Shown: positions 17,673-26,221 of the stretch, one piece after another
Numbering within the stretch: the first letter of the stretch is position 1
Layout of the letters: the number at the start of each line of letters is the position of its first letter
Origin: Amaricoccus sp047275745
GTDB taxonomy: Bacteria; Pseudomonadota; Alphaproteobacteria; Rhodobacterales; Rhodobacteraceae
NCBI RefSeq assembly: GCF_047275745.1
Contig: NZ_JBKQWU010000001.1
Span: 124,001-188,000 of the forward strand
DNA: 64,000 nt
Direction of reading: 5' to 3'
Position numbers and translations under genes: made by a program
The notes under the pieces: generated by a model
Told to the model about the DNA's origin: nothing
Database searches by the model: none
The model's input: the letters and a program-made list of their open reading frames with translations, nothing else

Positions 17673-18980
17673 TCAGACGAACCGGTTCACGAGGTTCTCG
17701 AGCATCTCCTGCTTGCCCGACCGGGGCTCCGGTTCGATGCCTTCCGTCTCGACCCAGTCGGCGATCGCACCCAGATCCGCGTCACCGCCGAGCATGTTGC
17801 GCGCTTCCGTATCATCCCAGCCGGCGTAACGGTCCGCCAGCGCGCGATCGAAGCTGCCATCCTCGATCAGCGCGGCTGCCGAGAGCAGTGCCCGGGCGCA
17901 GACATCCATGCCGCCGACATGCGCGGCGATCAGATCCTCCGGGTCGAGCGACTGACGCCGCAGCTTGGAGTCGAAGTTGAACCCGCCGTCGTAGAAGCCG
18001 CCGGCCTTCAGGATCTGGTACATTCCGAGCGTCATCTCGGGGTGGTTGTTCGGGAACTGATCGGTGTCCCAGCCCGACTGGTAGTCGTTTCGGTTCGCAT
18101 CGACGCTTCCGAAGATGCCGAGCGCGGAGGCGAGCGCGATCTCGTGCTCGAAGGAATGGCCCGCGAGGACGGCATGGCCGACCTCGATGTTGACCTTCAC
18201 CTCCTTTTCGAGCTCGAAGCGCCTGAGGAAGCCGTAGACCGAGGCGACATCGTAATCGTACTGGTGCTTGGTCGGCTCCTGCGGCTTCGGTTCGATCATG
18301 ATCGTGCCCTGGAAGCCGACGCGGTGCTTGTAATCAACCACCAGCGACAGGAACCGCCCGAGCTGTTCAAGCTCGCGCTCCATGTCGGTGTTGAGCAGCG
18401 TCTCGTAGCCCTCGCGCCCGCCCCAGAGCACATAGTTCGCCCCGCCGAGGCGATGGGTCGCGTCGAGCGCCGCGCGGACCTGGCCCGCGGCATAGGCGAA
18501 GACCTCCGGATCGGGGTTCGTCGCCGCCCCGGACATGTAGCGGCGGTTGGAGAAGAGGTTCGCCGTACCCCAGAGGAGCTTCTTGCCGGTCTTCTCCATC
18601 AGTTCGCCGAAGATATCGGTGATCTCGCGGAGATTGCGGTTCGATTCGGCGAGGCTCTGGCCCTCCGGCGCCACGTCGCGGTCGTGGAAGGTGAAGAACG
18701 GGGCGTCGAGAATGTCGAGCATCTCGAAACAGACCTCGGCCTTCAGCCGCGCGGCCTCCATGCCGCCGTCGAACCACGGGCGCAGGAAGGTCCGGCCGCC
18801 GAAGGGATCGCCGCCTTCCCAGGCGAAACTGTGCCAGTAGGCGACGGCGAAACGCAGCTGGTCCTCCATCCGCTTGCCGAGGACGAGCCGGTCGCGGTCG
18901 TAATAGCGGAAGGCGAGGGGGTTGGCGCTGTCTGGGCCTTCGTACTTCACGGGGGCGATGCCCTGGAAGAAGTCGCTCAT
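17673..18980 (-). CDS. xylA: Xylose isomerase
   Basis: Metal-dependent enzyme converting D-xylose to D-xylulose in the cytoplasm. The 435-residue protein shows YWHSFAWEGGDPFGG, FFTFHDRDVAPEG with the catalytic histidine, WGGREGYETLLNTDM, and the metal-binding IEPKPQEPTKHQYD. The C-terminus LENLVNRFV is normal. It is the last gene of the xyl operon, starting three bases after the xylB stop. Confidence 0.97.
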   Translation of the reverse strand: MSDFFQGIAPVKYEGPDSANPLAFRYYDRDRLVLGKRMEDQLRFAVAYWHSFAWEGGDPFGGRTFLRPWFDGGMEAARLKAEVCFEMLDILDAPFFTFHDRDVAPEGQSLAESNRNLREITDIFGELMEKTGKKLLWGTANLFSNRRYMSGAATNPDPEVFAYAAGQVRAALDATHRLGGANYVLWGGREGYETLLNTDMERELEQLGRFLSLVVDYKHRVGFQGTIMIEPKPQEPTKHQYDYDVASVYGFLRRFELEKEVKVNIEVGHAVLAGHSFEHEIALASALGIFGSVDANRNDYQSGWDTDQFPNNHPEMTLGMYQILKAGGFYDGGFNFDSKLRRQSLDPEDLIAAHVGGMDVCARALLSAAALIEDGSFDRALADRYAGWDDTEARNMLGGDADLGAIADWVETEGIEPEPRSGKQEMLENLVNRFV

Positions 18981-18983
18981 CGC

Positions 18984-20426
18984 TCAGATCTCCTTGATCG
19001 CGGGATAAAGCGCCCGGTAGCGGGCATAGGCGTCGGCGTAGCGGGCGACCGCGGCCGGGTCGGGCTCGACCACCGCGCGGATCGCCGGGGGCGCGCAGAC
19101 GGCAAGCGGATCGGCGCCCTCGGCGGCGCAGATCGCGAGACGCGCGGCGCCGAGCGCGCCGCCCACGTCGGCGTCGGCCGGTATTTCGAGCGGCCGGTTC
19201 AGCACGTTGGCGATGATGCCGAGCCAGGTCTCGGAGCGCGCGCCGCCGCCGACCGCGAGCGCCGAAGCGAAATCCGTGCCCGCCGCGCCGAGCGCGGCCT
19301 GGCAATCGGCGAAGGCGAAGGCCACGCCCTCCATCACCGCCTGCGTCAGATCGGCCGGCCCGTGGCTCTGGGCGAGCCCGATGAAGGCGCCCCGGGCATT
19401 GGCGTCGTTATGCGGGGTCCGTTCGCCCGAGAGATAGGGCAGGAAGGTGACCGGCGAGGGGCCGTCGATCCTGCCGAGCGCGCCCGCGAGGTCCGCCGGG
19501 CGCCGTCCGGTAATCCGCGACAGCCATTCGAGACTGTCGGAGGCGGAGAGGATCACGCCCATCTGGTGCCAGGTCGCCGGGATCGCATGGCAGAAGGCAT
19601 GCACCGCCCCGCTCGTGTTGGGCGAGAAGGCGGCGTTCGAGACGAAGAGCACGCCCGAGGTGCCGAGCGAGACGAAGGCGGAGCCGGGCGTCACGACGCC
19701 GACGCCGCAGGCCGAGGCCGCGTTGTCGCCCGCGCCGCCCGCGACGGTGACCGTGCCCCTGATCCCCCAGCGCGCGGCGAGTTCCGGCCTGAGCTCGCCC
19801 GAGGCTTCCGAACCCTCGACCAGACGCGGCATATGCGCCCGCGTGAGCCCGGTCGCGTCCAGCAAGTCGTCCGACCAGTCCCGCGCCGCGACATCGAGCC
19901 AGAGCGTGCCGGCGGCGTCCGACATGTCCGAGACATGGTGCCCGGTCAGGCGGAAGCGCAGGTAGTCCTTCGGCAGCAGAACCGTGTCGATATGGGCGTA
20001 GACCTCCGGCTCGTGGCGTTTCAGCCAGAGGATCTTCGGCGCGGTGAAGCCCGGCATGGCGATATTGCCGGAGATCTCGCGCAGCCGCGGTTCGGCCGCC
20101 TCAAGGGTCGCGCATTCCGCCGCCGCCCGTCCGTCGTTCCAGAGGATCGCCGGTCGCAGCGGCTTGTCGTCGTGATCGAGGCAGACCGCGCCATGCATCT
20201 GCCCCGAGAGACCGATGCCGCGCAGCCCGTCGAGCGGCCGTTCGGCGGCGAGCGCGTCCATCGTCTGTTCGACCGCCGCCCACCAGGCCTCGGGGTCCTG
20301 CTCCGACCAGCCGGGGTTCGGCCTTTGCACGCTGAGCGCCACGCTCGACTGAGCGAGGATCTTCTGCGCGTCGTCGAAGAGCACGGCCTTGACCGATGAG
20401 GTGCCGATGTCGATCCCGATATACAT
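18984..20426 (-). CDS. xylB: Xylulokinase
   Basis: Phosphorylates D-xylulose to xylulose 5-phosphate, which enters the pentose phosphate pathway. The 480-residue FGGY-family kinase starts MYIGIDIGTSSVKAVLFD (phosphate-binding motif) and has GLSGQMHGAVCLD, VAGGAGDNAASACGVG and the C-terminal VGGGARSETWLGIIANVL. It lies 25 bases after xylG and three bases before xylA on the same strand. Confidence 0.96.
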   Translation of the reverse strand: MYIGIDIGTSSVKAVLFDDAQKILAQSSVALSVQRPNPGWSEQDPEAWWAAVEQTMDALAAERPLDGLRGIGLSGQMHGAVCLDHDDKPLRPAILWNDGRAAAECATLEAAEPRLREISGNIAMPGFTAPKILWLKRHEPEVYAHIDTVLLPKDYLRFRLTGHHVSDMSDAAGTLWLDVAARDWSDDLLDATGLTRAHMPRLVEGSEASGELRPELAARWGIRGTVTVAGGAGDNAASACGVGVVTPGSAFVSLGTSGVLFVSNAAFSPNTSGAVHAFCHAIPATWHQMGVILSASDSLEWLSRITGRRPADLAGALGRIDGPSPVTFLPYLSGERTPHNDANARGAFIGLAQSHGPADLTQAVMEGVAFAFADCQAALGAAGTDFASALAVGGGARSETWLGIIANVLNRPLEIPADADVGGALGAARLAICAAEGADPLAVCAPPAIRAVVEPDPAAVARYADAYARYRALYPAIKEI

Positions 20427-20451
20427 GCTTTCTCCCGAGGTATCCCGCGCG

Positions 20452-21228
20452 TCAGGTCGTGGCCCTGGGCGCGGGTTTCTTTCCGAGGATGATCATGCCG
20501 AGAATGTCATCCTCGGTCACGTCCTCGACCCGCTCGGTGCCGACGAGCTGGCCGTTCTTCATCACCGTGATCCGATCACAGAGATCCATCACATCGTGAA
20601 TGTCGTGGGAGATGAGAAAGATCCCGATCCCCTCGGATTTCAAATGCTCGATGAGCTCGCCCACCATCTGCGTCTCCCGAACGCCGAGCGCCGCGGTCGG
20701 CTCGTCCATGATGAGGATGCGCGCGTCGAAATAGACCGCGCGGGCGATCGCGACCGACTGCCGCTGACCGCCCGAGAGCGCCTTCACGGGCGCGTGGAAC
20801 TTCTGGAAGTTCGGATTGAGCCGCTTCAGGATCTTGCGCGTCTCCGCCTCCATCGCATCGTCGTCGACGAAGCCCATCGGCGTCACGATCTCGCGCCCGA
20901 GAAAGAGGTTCGAGGCGGCGTCGAGATTGTCGGCGAGCGCGAGCGTCTGGTAGATCGTCTCGATATTGTAGCGCCGCGCATCGCGAGGCGAGCGGATCTC
21001 GGCCTTCTCGCCGTTGATGAGGATCTCTCCCGAATCGGCCTGGTAGGCGCCCGAGAGCACCTTGATGAGCGTGGATTTGCCCGCGCCATTGTGGCCGAGC
21101 AGGCCGACGACCTCGCCGGGGTAGAGATCGACGCTCACGTGATCGACGGCGTGCACACCGCCGAAACTGACGCGGATGTCGCGCATCTCGACGAGCGGGG
21201 TTTCCCCTGGGCGCGCGGCGGCGCTCAC
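20452..21228 (-). CDS. xylG: Xylose ABC transporter ATP-binding protein, single-domain
   Basis: ATPase of the sugar importer. Walker A GHNGAGKST is at residues 45-53, with LSGGQRQ near 150, DEPTAAL and the H-loop ISHDIHDV. At 258 residues it has one nucleotide-binding domain, whereas E. coli XylG has two fused domains of about 510 residues; a homodimer is therefore expected, as for FrcA-type sugar transporters. It overlaps xylH by four bases. Xylose specificity is inferred from the operon. Confidence 0.92.
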   Translation of the reverse strand: MSAAARPGETPLVEMRDIRVSFGGVHAVDHVSVDLYPGEVVGLLGHNGAGKSTLIKVLSGAYQADSGEILINGEKAEIRSPRDARRYNIETIYQTLALADNLDAASNLFLGREIVTPMGFVDDDAMEAETRKILKRLNPNFQKFHAPVKALSGGQRQSVAIARAVYFDARILIMDEPTAALGVRETQMVGELIEHLKSEGIGIFLISHDIHDVMDLCDRITVMKNGQLVGTERVEDVTEDDILGMIILGKKPAPRATT

Positions 21229-22487
21229 AGGCCGAACCTCCGCCGATAGAGGATGTCGACCAGAACCGCGATGACCAGCACCACGCCGACGACGATGGAC
21301 TGCAGCGGCGCGTCGACGCCGACCATGGCCATGCCCGACTGCAGGCTCTGCATGATGAGCGCGCCGATCACTGCGCCGTGGATCGTGCCTATGCCGCCCG
21401 AGAGCGCGGTGCCGCCGATCACCGCCGCGGCGATCACGCGAAGCTCGTCGAGCGTGCCGAGGTCGTTGCCGACCGAGCCGAGGCGCGCCGAGGCGATCAC
21501 CGCCGCGATCGCGGTCAGCGCGCCCATCAGCGCGAAGATCTTGACGGTCAGGAGCCGGGTGTTGATGCCCGACAGTTCCGCCGCGTCCGGGTTGCCGCCG
21601 GTGGCGAAGACGTAGCGGCCGAAGCGCGTGCGCCGCGCGATCACCGTCATCACCACCGCGACGACAAGCAGGATCACCACCGGGATCGCGATGCCCTGGG
21701 CCATGTCGATCGGCCCCTCCGGAACCGGCTCGCCCCGCGCCTCCAGAATGCGCCGCGCCGCGGTCTCAGGCACCTTGTAGGCGTTCATCAGCGCCACGAA
21801 GCCGAGGATGCCGGCGCTCACGATGCCCGCGAGCGCGAGTTCCGCCGGGAAGGGCTTCACCGGGAAGCCGTGGCGCGCGCGGCGCTTGCGGGCGTTGAAG
21901 ATCATCGCGACGGCGGCGGCGACGGCGGCGATGCCGATGATCCAGCTCCAGGTCGCGCCGAGCGAGCCTCCGGTCCCTCCGCCGAGCCGCTTGAACGTCT
22001 GGTCGAGCGGCGCGACCGTCTGGCCGCTCGTCACCCACCAGGCGGCGCCGCGCCAGACCAGCAGCCCCCCCAGCGTGACGATGAAGGCCGGCACATTGAG
22101 ATAGCCGATGATCCAGCCCTGGAACCCGCCGAGCAGGACGCCGCAGAGAATTCCGGCGAGCACGGCGACGATCCAGACCGCCGCCGTGCCATGGCCGAAG
22201 ATCCCGGGCAGGTAATGCAGCTGCAGCGTCCCCATGATCATGCCGAGGAAGCCGAGGAGCGAGCCGACGCTGAGGTCGATATGTCGGGTCACGATCACGA
22301 AGACCATGCCCGTCGCCATGACCGCGACCGAGGCGGTCTGGACCGAGAGGTTGAAGAGATTGCGCGGCGTCAGGAACCGGCCACCGGTGAAGAGGTCGAA
22401 CAGGAGCCAAATCAGGAAGAGCGCCCCGATCATGCCGGCGAGGCGCAGGTCGATCCCGAGATGCTTGAAGGCCTTGCCGAGGCTCAT
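21225..22487 (-). CDS. xylH: Xylose ABC transporter permease
   Basis: Inner-membrane permease of 420 residues in the CUT2 family, with many hydrophobic segments and the conserved GMVFVIVTRHIDLSVGS block near residues 60-76 and AAAVIGGTALSGGIGTIHGA near the C-terminus. The length matches XylH-type permeases, which are longer than RbsC. It sits between xylF and xylG and overlaps xylG by four bases. Confidence 0.94.
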   Translation of the reverse strand: MSLGKAFKHLGIDLRLAGMIGALFLIWLLFDLFTGGRFLTPRNLFNLSVQTASVAVMATGMVFVIVTRHIDLSVGSLLGFLGMIMGTLQLHYLPGIFGHGTAAVWIVAVLAGILCGVLLGGFQGWIIGYLNVPAFIVTLGGLLVWRGAAWWVTSGQTVAPLDQTFKRLGGGTGGSLGATWSWIIGIAAVAAAVAMIFNARKRRARHGFPVKPFPAELALAGIVSAGILGFVALMNAYKVPETAARRILEARGEPVPEGPIDMAQGIAIPVVILLVVAVVMTVIARRTRFGRYVFATGGNPDAAELSGINTRLLTVKIFALMGALTAIAAVIASARLGSVGNDLGTLDELRVIAAAVIGGTALSGGIGTIHGAVIGALIMQSLQSGMAMVGVDAPLQSIVVGVVLVIAVLVDILYRRRFGL

Positions 22488-22593
22488 GTGGGAAGTCTCC
22501 GGTCACACGGGGACCAGGCGGGGCGGCCCCGGAAGGTTCGGAGCCGCGGGGGATACGGGATGGAGCGCCCGGGCCGGCGCCCCCTGGGAGGGA

Positions 22594-23637
22594 TCAGTCG
22601 CAGGCGGTGACGCTGCCGGCCGGGACGCCGGCGCAGAGCGCGTCCTTGGTGATCCATCCCGCCTCGACGACGAGGTTGAGGTTCTCCTGCGTGATCGGCA
22701 CCGGGGTGAGGAAGATCGAATCGAGCTCGATCCCACCGGCGGAGGTCCATTTCTCCGCCCCCTCCACCGCGCCGTCGCCGCCGGCCAGCGCCACGGCGAT
22801 ATCCGCGGCCGTCTTGCCGAGTTCGCGCGAATCCTTCCAGATCGTCACGGTCTGCGTGCCGAGCGCGATCCGGTTCAGCGCGGCGGTATCCGCGTCCTGA
22901 CCGGAGACCGGGATGCCCGCCATGCCCTGCGCGTTCAGGGCCGCGATCGCCCCGCCCGCCGTGCCGTCGTTGGATGCGACCACCGCGTCCACCTTGTTGT
23001 CGTTCGCGGTCAGGATCTGCTCCATGTTCCGCTGGGCATTCGCGGGCAGCCAGCCATCGGTATAGGCTTCGCCCACGATGGTGACATCACCCGCGTCGAT
23101 CGCCGCCTGCAGCACTTCCTGCTGCCCCGCGCGCAGGAAATCGGCGTTCGGATCGGTGGGCGAGCCCTTGATCATCACGTAATTGCCCTTGGGCGCCTCG
23201 GCGAAGACGGCCGCGGCCTCCATCCGGCCGACCTCGACATTGTCGAAGGTCAGGTAGAAGGCGCGCGGGTCCTCGATCAGCCGGTCATAGCCGACGACGG
23301 GGATGCCCTCGGCCTCCGCCGCGTCGAGCGCGGGCGTGACGGCGGCGCTGTCCTGGGCGAGGATGATGAGCGCGTTCGCGCCCTGGGCGATCAGGCTCTC
23401 GATATCGGCGAGCTGCTTCGACGGCGAGCTCTGCGCGTCCGCCGAGACATAGGTCGCGCCGAGCTTCTCGAGTTCGGCCTTGATCGCCGCCTCGTCGGTC
23501 TTCCAGCGTTCTTCCTGGAAATTGGACCAGCTGACGCCGACGGTGAGTTCCTGGGCCATCGCCGATCCCGCGAGCGCGGAGCCGAGCAGCGCCGCCGTGA
23601 GCCTTGTCGTGAGCGCCGTCGTGAGCAGGTGTTTCAT
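22594..23637 (-). CDS. xylF: D-xylose-binding periplasmic protein
   Basis: Periplasmic binding protein of 347 residues. The signal peptide ends AGSAMA-QE after about residue 28. The mature protein has VGVSWSNFQEERWKTDE, NALIILAQDS and GYDRLIEDPRAFYLTFDN, typical of XylF. ATG 23637 follows AGGGAGGA; the frame is open further upstream but those starts precede the signal peptide. It is the first gene of the xyl operon, about 105 bases upstream of xylH. Confidence 0.95.
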   Translation of the reverse strand: MKHLLTTALTTRLTAALLGSALAGSAMAQELTVGVSWSNFQEERWKTDEAAIKAELEKLGATYVSADAQSSPSKQLADIESLIAQGANALIILAQDSAAVTPALDAAEAEGIPVVGYDRLIEDPRAFYLTFDNVEVGRMEAAAVFAEAPKGNYVMIKGSPTDPNADFLRAGQQEVLQAAIDAGDVTIVGEAYTDGWLPANAQRNMEQILTANDNKVDAVVASNDGTAGGAIAALNAQGMAGIPVSGQDADTAALNRIALGTQTVTIWKDSRELGKTAADIAVALAGGDGAVEGAEKWTSAGGIELDSIFLTPVPITQENLNLVVEAGWITKDALCAGVPAGSVTACD

Positions 23638-23710
23638 GTCGTCCTCCCTCCGCGGCTCAGGCCGCTTCTCGCCGCGCCATCGAATCCGGGGACGCGGCCG
23701 CGTTGGCGGC

Positions 23711-23746
23711 AGATTTCCCGCAATAGATTCACTTGTCAATTTTGAC
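23711..23746 (-). promoter_or_regulatory. Candidate promoter and operator of the xyl operon
   Basis: On the minus strand TTGACA (23734-23739) lies 17 bases from AAATCT (23711-23716), a fair -35 and a weak -10. The inverted repeat GTCAA-TT-TTGAC (23735-23746) overlaps the -35 box, a position suited to repression. The regulator gene is not in the window. The rest of 23638-23857 shows no gene. Confidence 0.4.
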
Positions 23747-23857
23747 GTGGACGGGCGCCCATCCGGCACCCATCTTCGCCAGCCCGGAAAGGCGCGATGC
23801 ATAGCGCCGGTCGCGGACCGGCAGCCGGCGCGCAAGGCGCTCCGCGCGCGACTAGAC

Positions 23858-24979
23858 CTAAGGCATCAGGCCGGCTTCGCGATAATAGCTCTCGGCTCCG
23901 GGATGCAGCGGCGCGGCGAGCCCTCTCGTGACCGAAGCCTCGCGGCTGAGCCCGGCCAGCGCGGGATGGAGGCCGGAGAGCATGTCGAAATCGCCAAAAA
24001 TCCCCGCGACGATGGCGCGCACCTCCGCCTCCGGGGTCTCGGCGCGGGCGAAGAGCGTGGCGCCGGGACCGAAGCTCGGGGTCGGATCGGGATTGCCGCG
24101 ATAGACACCGCCCGGAATCTCGGCGGTGACGAGCGCGGCCGTCCCGCTCACGAGGCCATCCACCGCCGGCCCTGTCACGGGGACGAGCCGCGCGTCGCAA
24201 CCCCGGGTCGTCTCCCGCACCACGAGCGCCGGATGCCCGATCGTGACGAGATAGGCGTCGATCTCGCCGCCACAGAGCGCCGCGGCGAGGTCCTCGGTCG
24301 GCAGATCCGGCGTCTCGGCGAAGCTGGCGGCGTCCCAGCCGAGAGCGCCCATCAGCGCGTCGGCCAGCGCGCGCTGGCCCGAGCCGGCCTGGCCGAGCGA
24401 GATCCGCTTGCCCTGAAGATCGGTGAGGGAGGCGATGCCGGAATCGGCGCGCGCGACGATGGTCACCGGCTCGGGATAGAGCGACATGACCGAGCGGAGC
24501 CCGTCCATCGGACCGGCGTCCGCGAAGGCGCCCTCGCCTGCGACCGCGTCGGCCGCGGTATCGGTCTGGGCGAGCGCGAGATCGGCCTCGCCGGCGCGGA
24601 GCGCCTCGATATTCGCGACCGAACCCTCGCTCGGCACGGCGGCGCAGCGCAGGCTGGTCTCGGGGCGATGCTGGTTGGGCAGCCGGCAAAGCGCGACGCC
24701 GACCGGGTAGTAGACGGCGGCGAGACTTCCGGTTTCGAGACGGAGCACGGTCGGCCCGTCCTCACCCGCCTGATCCTCTCCGCCCTGGCTGGCTGGCGTC
24801 TGGCTCGCTGGCGCGGGGCTGGCTGGCGGCTGGCTGGCTGGCGACTCGGCCGGGGTCGAGTCCGGCGGCGTCCCCTCGTTCGGCGCGGTGTCCTGGGCCT
24901 GAACCGGTCCGGAGACCAGGCCGAAGAGCAGCGCGACACCGAGCAACGGGGCGAGGATGGGAGCGCGAAGGGGCTTCAT
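23858..24979 (-). CDS. TAXI family TRAP transporter solute-binding protein
   Basis: Periplasmic protein of 373 residues with a signal peptide cleaved near residue 28 (GPVQA-QD), then an unusual Pro/Ala/Ser/Gln-rich linker of about 40 residues, then a TAXI domain starting LRLETGSLAAVYYPVGVALC, with ISLGQAGSGQRALADALM. The ligand is unknown; characterised relatives bind acidic amino acids such as glutamate. No TRAP membrane subunit is nearby. The linker DNA (about 24780-24850) is a degenerate CTGGCTGG-type repeat. Confidence 0.8.
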   Translation of the reverse strand: MKPLRAPILAPLLGVALLFGLVSGPVQAQDTAPNEGTPPDSTPAESPASQPPASPAPASQTPASQGGEDQAGEDGPTVLRLETGSLAAVYYPVGVALCRLPNQHRPETSLRCAAVPSEGSVANIEALRAGEADLALAQTDTAADAVAGEGAFADAGPMDGLRSVMSLYPEPVTIVARADSGIASLTDLQGKRISLGQAGSGQRALADALMGALGWDAASFAETPDLPTEDLAAALCGGEIDAYLVTIGHPALVVRETTRGCDARLVPVTGPAVDGLVSGTAALVTAEIPGGVYRGNPDPTPSFGPGATLFARAETPEAEVRAIVAGIFGDFDMLSGLHPALAGLSREASVTRGLAAPLHPGAESYYREAGLMP

Positions 24980-25104
24980 ACGGTCTCTCCAGCGGGCGAA
25001 TGCCCTTGGGAGACTAGCCCTCGCGCCCCAGTCCGGCAATCGCGCGCTGGGCGCGCGATCGAATCGACGGGAACGGGTCGCCGAAACACACGACCCGCGG
25101 GAGC

Positions 25105-25590
25105 TCACTCGGCCGCTGGCGCCGGCTCGGCGTTGAGCTGTTCGTAGTTCTGCGTGCCGATCCGCCCGAGCAGGTCGAGCTGCGTCTCGAGGAAATCGAC
25201 GTGGCCTTCCTCATCCGTCAGCAGTTCTTCGAACAGGTTCTTCGACACGTAGTCGCGCACGCTCTCGCAATAGTCGCGCGCTTCCTTGTAGAGCTTCACC
25301 GCGTCCATCTCGCCCGCGAGATCGCATTCCAGCGTCTCCTTGGCATTCTCGCCGATACGGAGCGGGTCGAGGGTCTGCAGATTGGGATGGCCCTCAAGGA
25401 AGATGATCCGGTCGATCAGCTTGTCGGCGTGGTTCATTTCCTCGATGCTCTCGACGCGGGATTTCTGCGCCAGCTTGCCAAGGCCCCAGTCCGACTGCAG
25501 CCGGTAGTGAAGCCAGTACTGGCTGACCGCCGTCAACTCGGCGCGCAGCGCCTTGTTGAGGAAATCGATGACGCCCTCGTCACCCTTCAT
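25105..25590 (-). CDS. bfr: Bacterioferritin
   Basis: Iron-storage protein forming a 24-mer with heme at subunit interfaces. All canonical residues are in place: ferroxidase ligands Glu18, Glu51, His54, Glu94, Glu127 and His130, and the heme ligand Met52 (EEMNHADK). The length is 161 residues. It lies downstream of the bfd gene on the same strand, with an Irr-box-like sequence about 85 bases upstream of its start, so repression by Irr under iron limitation is likely. Confidence 0.96.
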   Translation of the reverse strand: MKGDEGVIDFLNKALRAELTAVSQYWLHYRLQSDWGLGKLAQKSRVESIEEMNHADKLIDRIIFLEGHPNLQTLDPLRIGENAKETLECDLAGEMDAVKLYKEARDYCESVRDYVSKNLFEELLTDEEGHVDFLETQLDLLGRIGTQNYEQLNAEPAPAAE

Positions 25591-25673
25591 GAGCTTGCCC
25601 TCCGAGACACCAAGACGGGCAGGACCGCCCGCCTACGTATCGAAACTTAGGCAAGCGGCTCGTGGGGCGCAAT

Positions 25674-25690
25674 ATGGAATCGTTCTAAAC
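25674..25690 (-). promoter_or_regulatory. Irr-box (iron control element) upstream of bfr
   Basis: The minus strand reads GTTTAGAACGATTCCAT, close to the ICE consensus TTTAGAA-n3-TTCTAAA bound by Irr in alphaproteobacteria; the left half is perfect and the right half is partly degenerate. It is in the 131-base spacer between bfd and bfr. Confidence 0.65.
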
Positions 25691-25721
25691 TAGGCGAAAA
25701 AATTGTCTCCCGCGCGGGGTC

Positions 25722-25970
25722 TCATTCCGATACGACTGTCAGTCGCGAGCGACGCCGCAGGCTCCTGAGTTCCGCCGGAACCCCGAGCTTGTCGTTGCAG
25801 CGCATTTTTTCGATGAACAGACGGATGCAGGCCCCGCATTCCGGCGTCTTGCCGAGGGCGCGGTAGATCTTGCCGGGTGTGATGAGCGTATAGGCGTCGG
25901 CGTCGCGCATCCAGTCGATCGCCTGGTGGATGTCCCGGTCACTGATCTTGGCGCAGGAACAGATGATCAT
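25722..25970 (-). CDS. bfd: Bacterioferritin-associated ferredoxin (Bfd)
   Basis: Small [2Fe-2S] protein of 82 residues that donates electrons for iron release from bacterioferritin. Four cysteines form the BFD-type cluster pattern: Cys4-x-Cys6 and Cys45-x2-Cys48 (PECGACIRLF). The C-terminal 20 residues are basic and not part of the domain. It is upstream of bfr on the same strand. Its ATG overlaps by four bases the stop of a predicted 23-residue peptide, which suggests coupled translation. Confidence 0.9.
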   Translation of the reverse strand: MIICSCAKISDRDIHQAIDWMRDADAYTLITPGKIYRALGKTPECGACIRLFIEKMRCNDKLGVPAELRSLRRRSRLTVVSE

Positions 25971-26038
25971 GGCTGAACAACCATTTCACGGTGGCGATCA
26001 AGGTCTGTCTCGAAGTCGGGCATTTCGATGTCGGGCAT
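25967..26038 (-). CDS. Predicted 23-residue peptide coupled to bfd
   Basis: An open frame starts at 26038 (MPDIEMPDFETDL...) and ends QP at a TGA that overlaps the bfd ATG as ATGA. The peptide is acidic, with no cysteine. A weak purine-rich stretch lies upstream. It resembles a translated leader or a small partner of Bfd. I do not recognise a family; the overlap is the main evidence. Confidence 0.4.
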   Translation of the reverse strand: MPDIEMPDFETDLDRHREMVVQP

Positions 26039-26073
26039 GGCGAGTCGCTCTCGGGCAGCGGGCACTCCCTTAC

Positions 26074-26090
26074 CTGACAAGGATAGTCAG
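26074..26090. promoter_or_regulatory. Iron-responsive-type inverted repeat upstream of bfd
   Basis: CTGAC-AAGGATA-GTCAG is a perfect inverted repeat that contains TGA-N9-TCA, the form of the IRO box recognised by RirA-type iron regulators; an Iron-Rhodo-box read by IscR is also possible. It lies about 105 bases upstream of the bfd start, next to TTGAAA on the minus strand (26094-26099). Confidence 0.45.
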
Positions 26091-26221
26091 AATTTTCAAG
26101 AGCCGCGATCGCCCGGATCAGTGAAATGAGGCGATCTGATCAGGATTGCCGGGTATCACCTGATACCGAAAGCGCCCGAGGCCGCTCCACCGGCCCCAAG
26201 CCGCCCGGCTGAGCCACCCGC

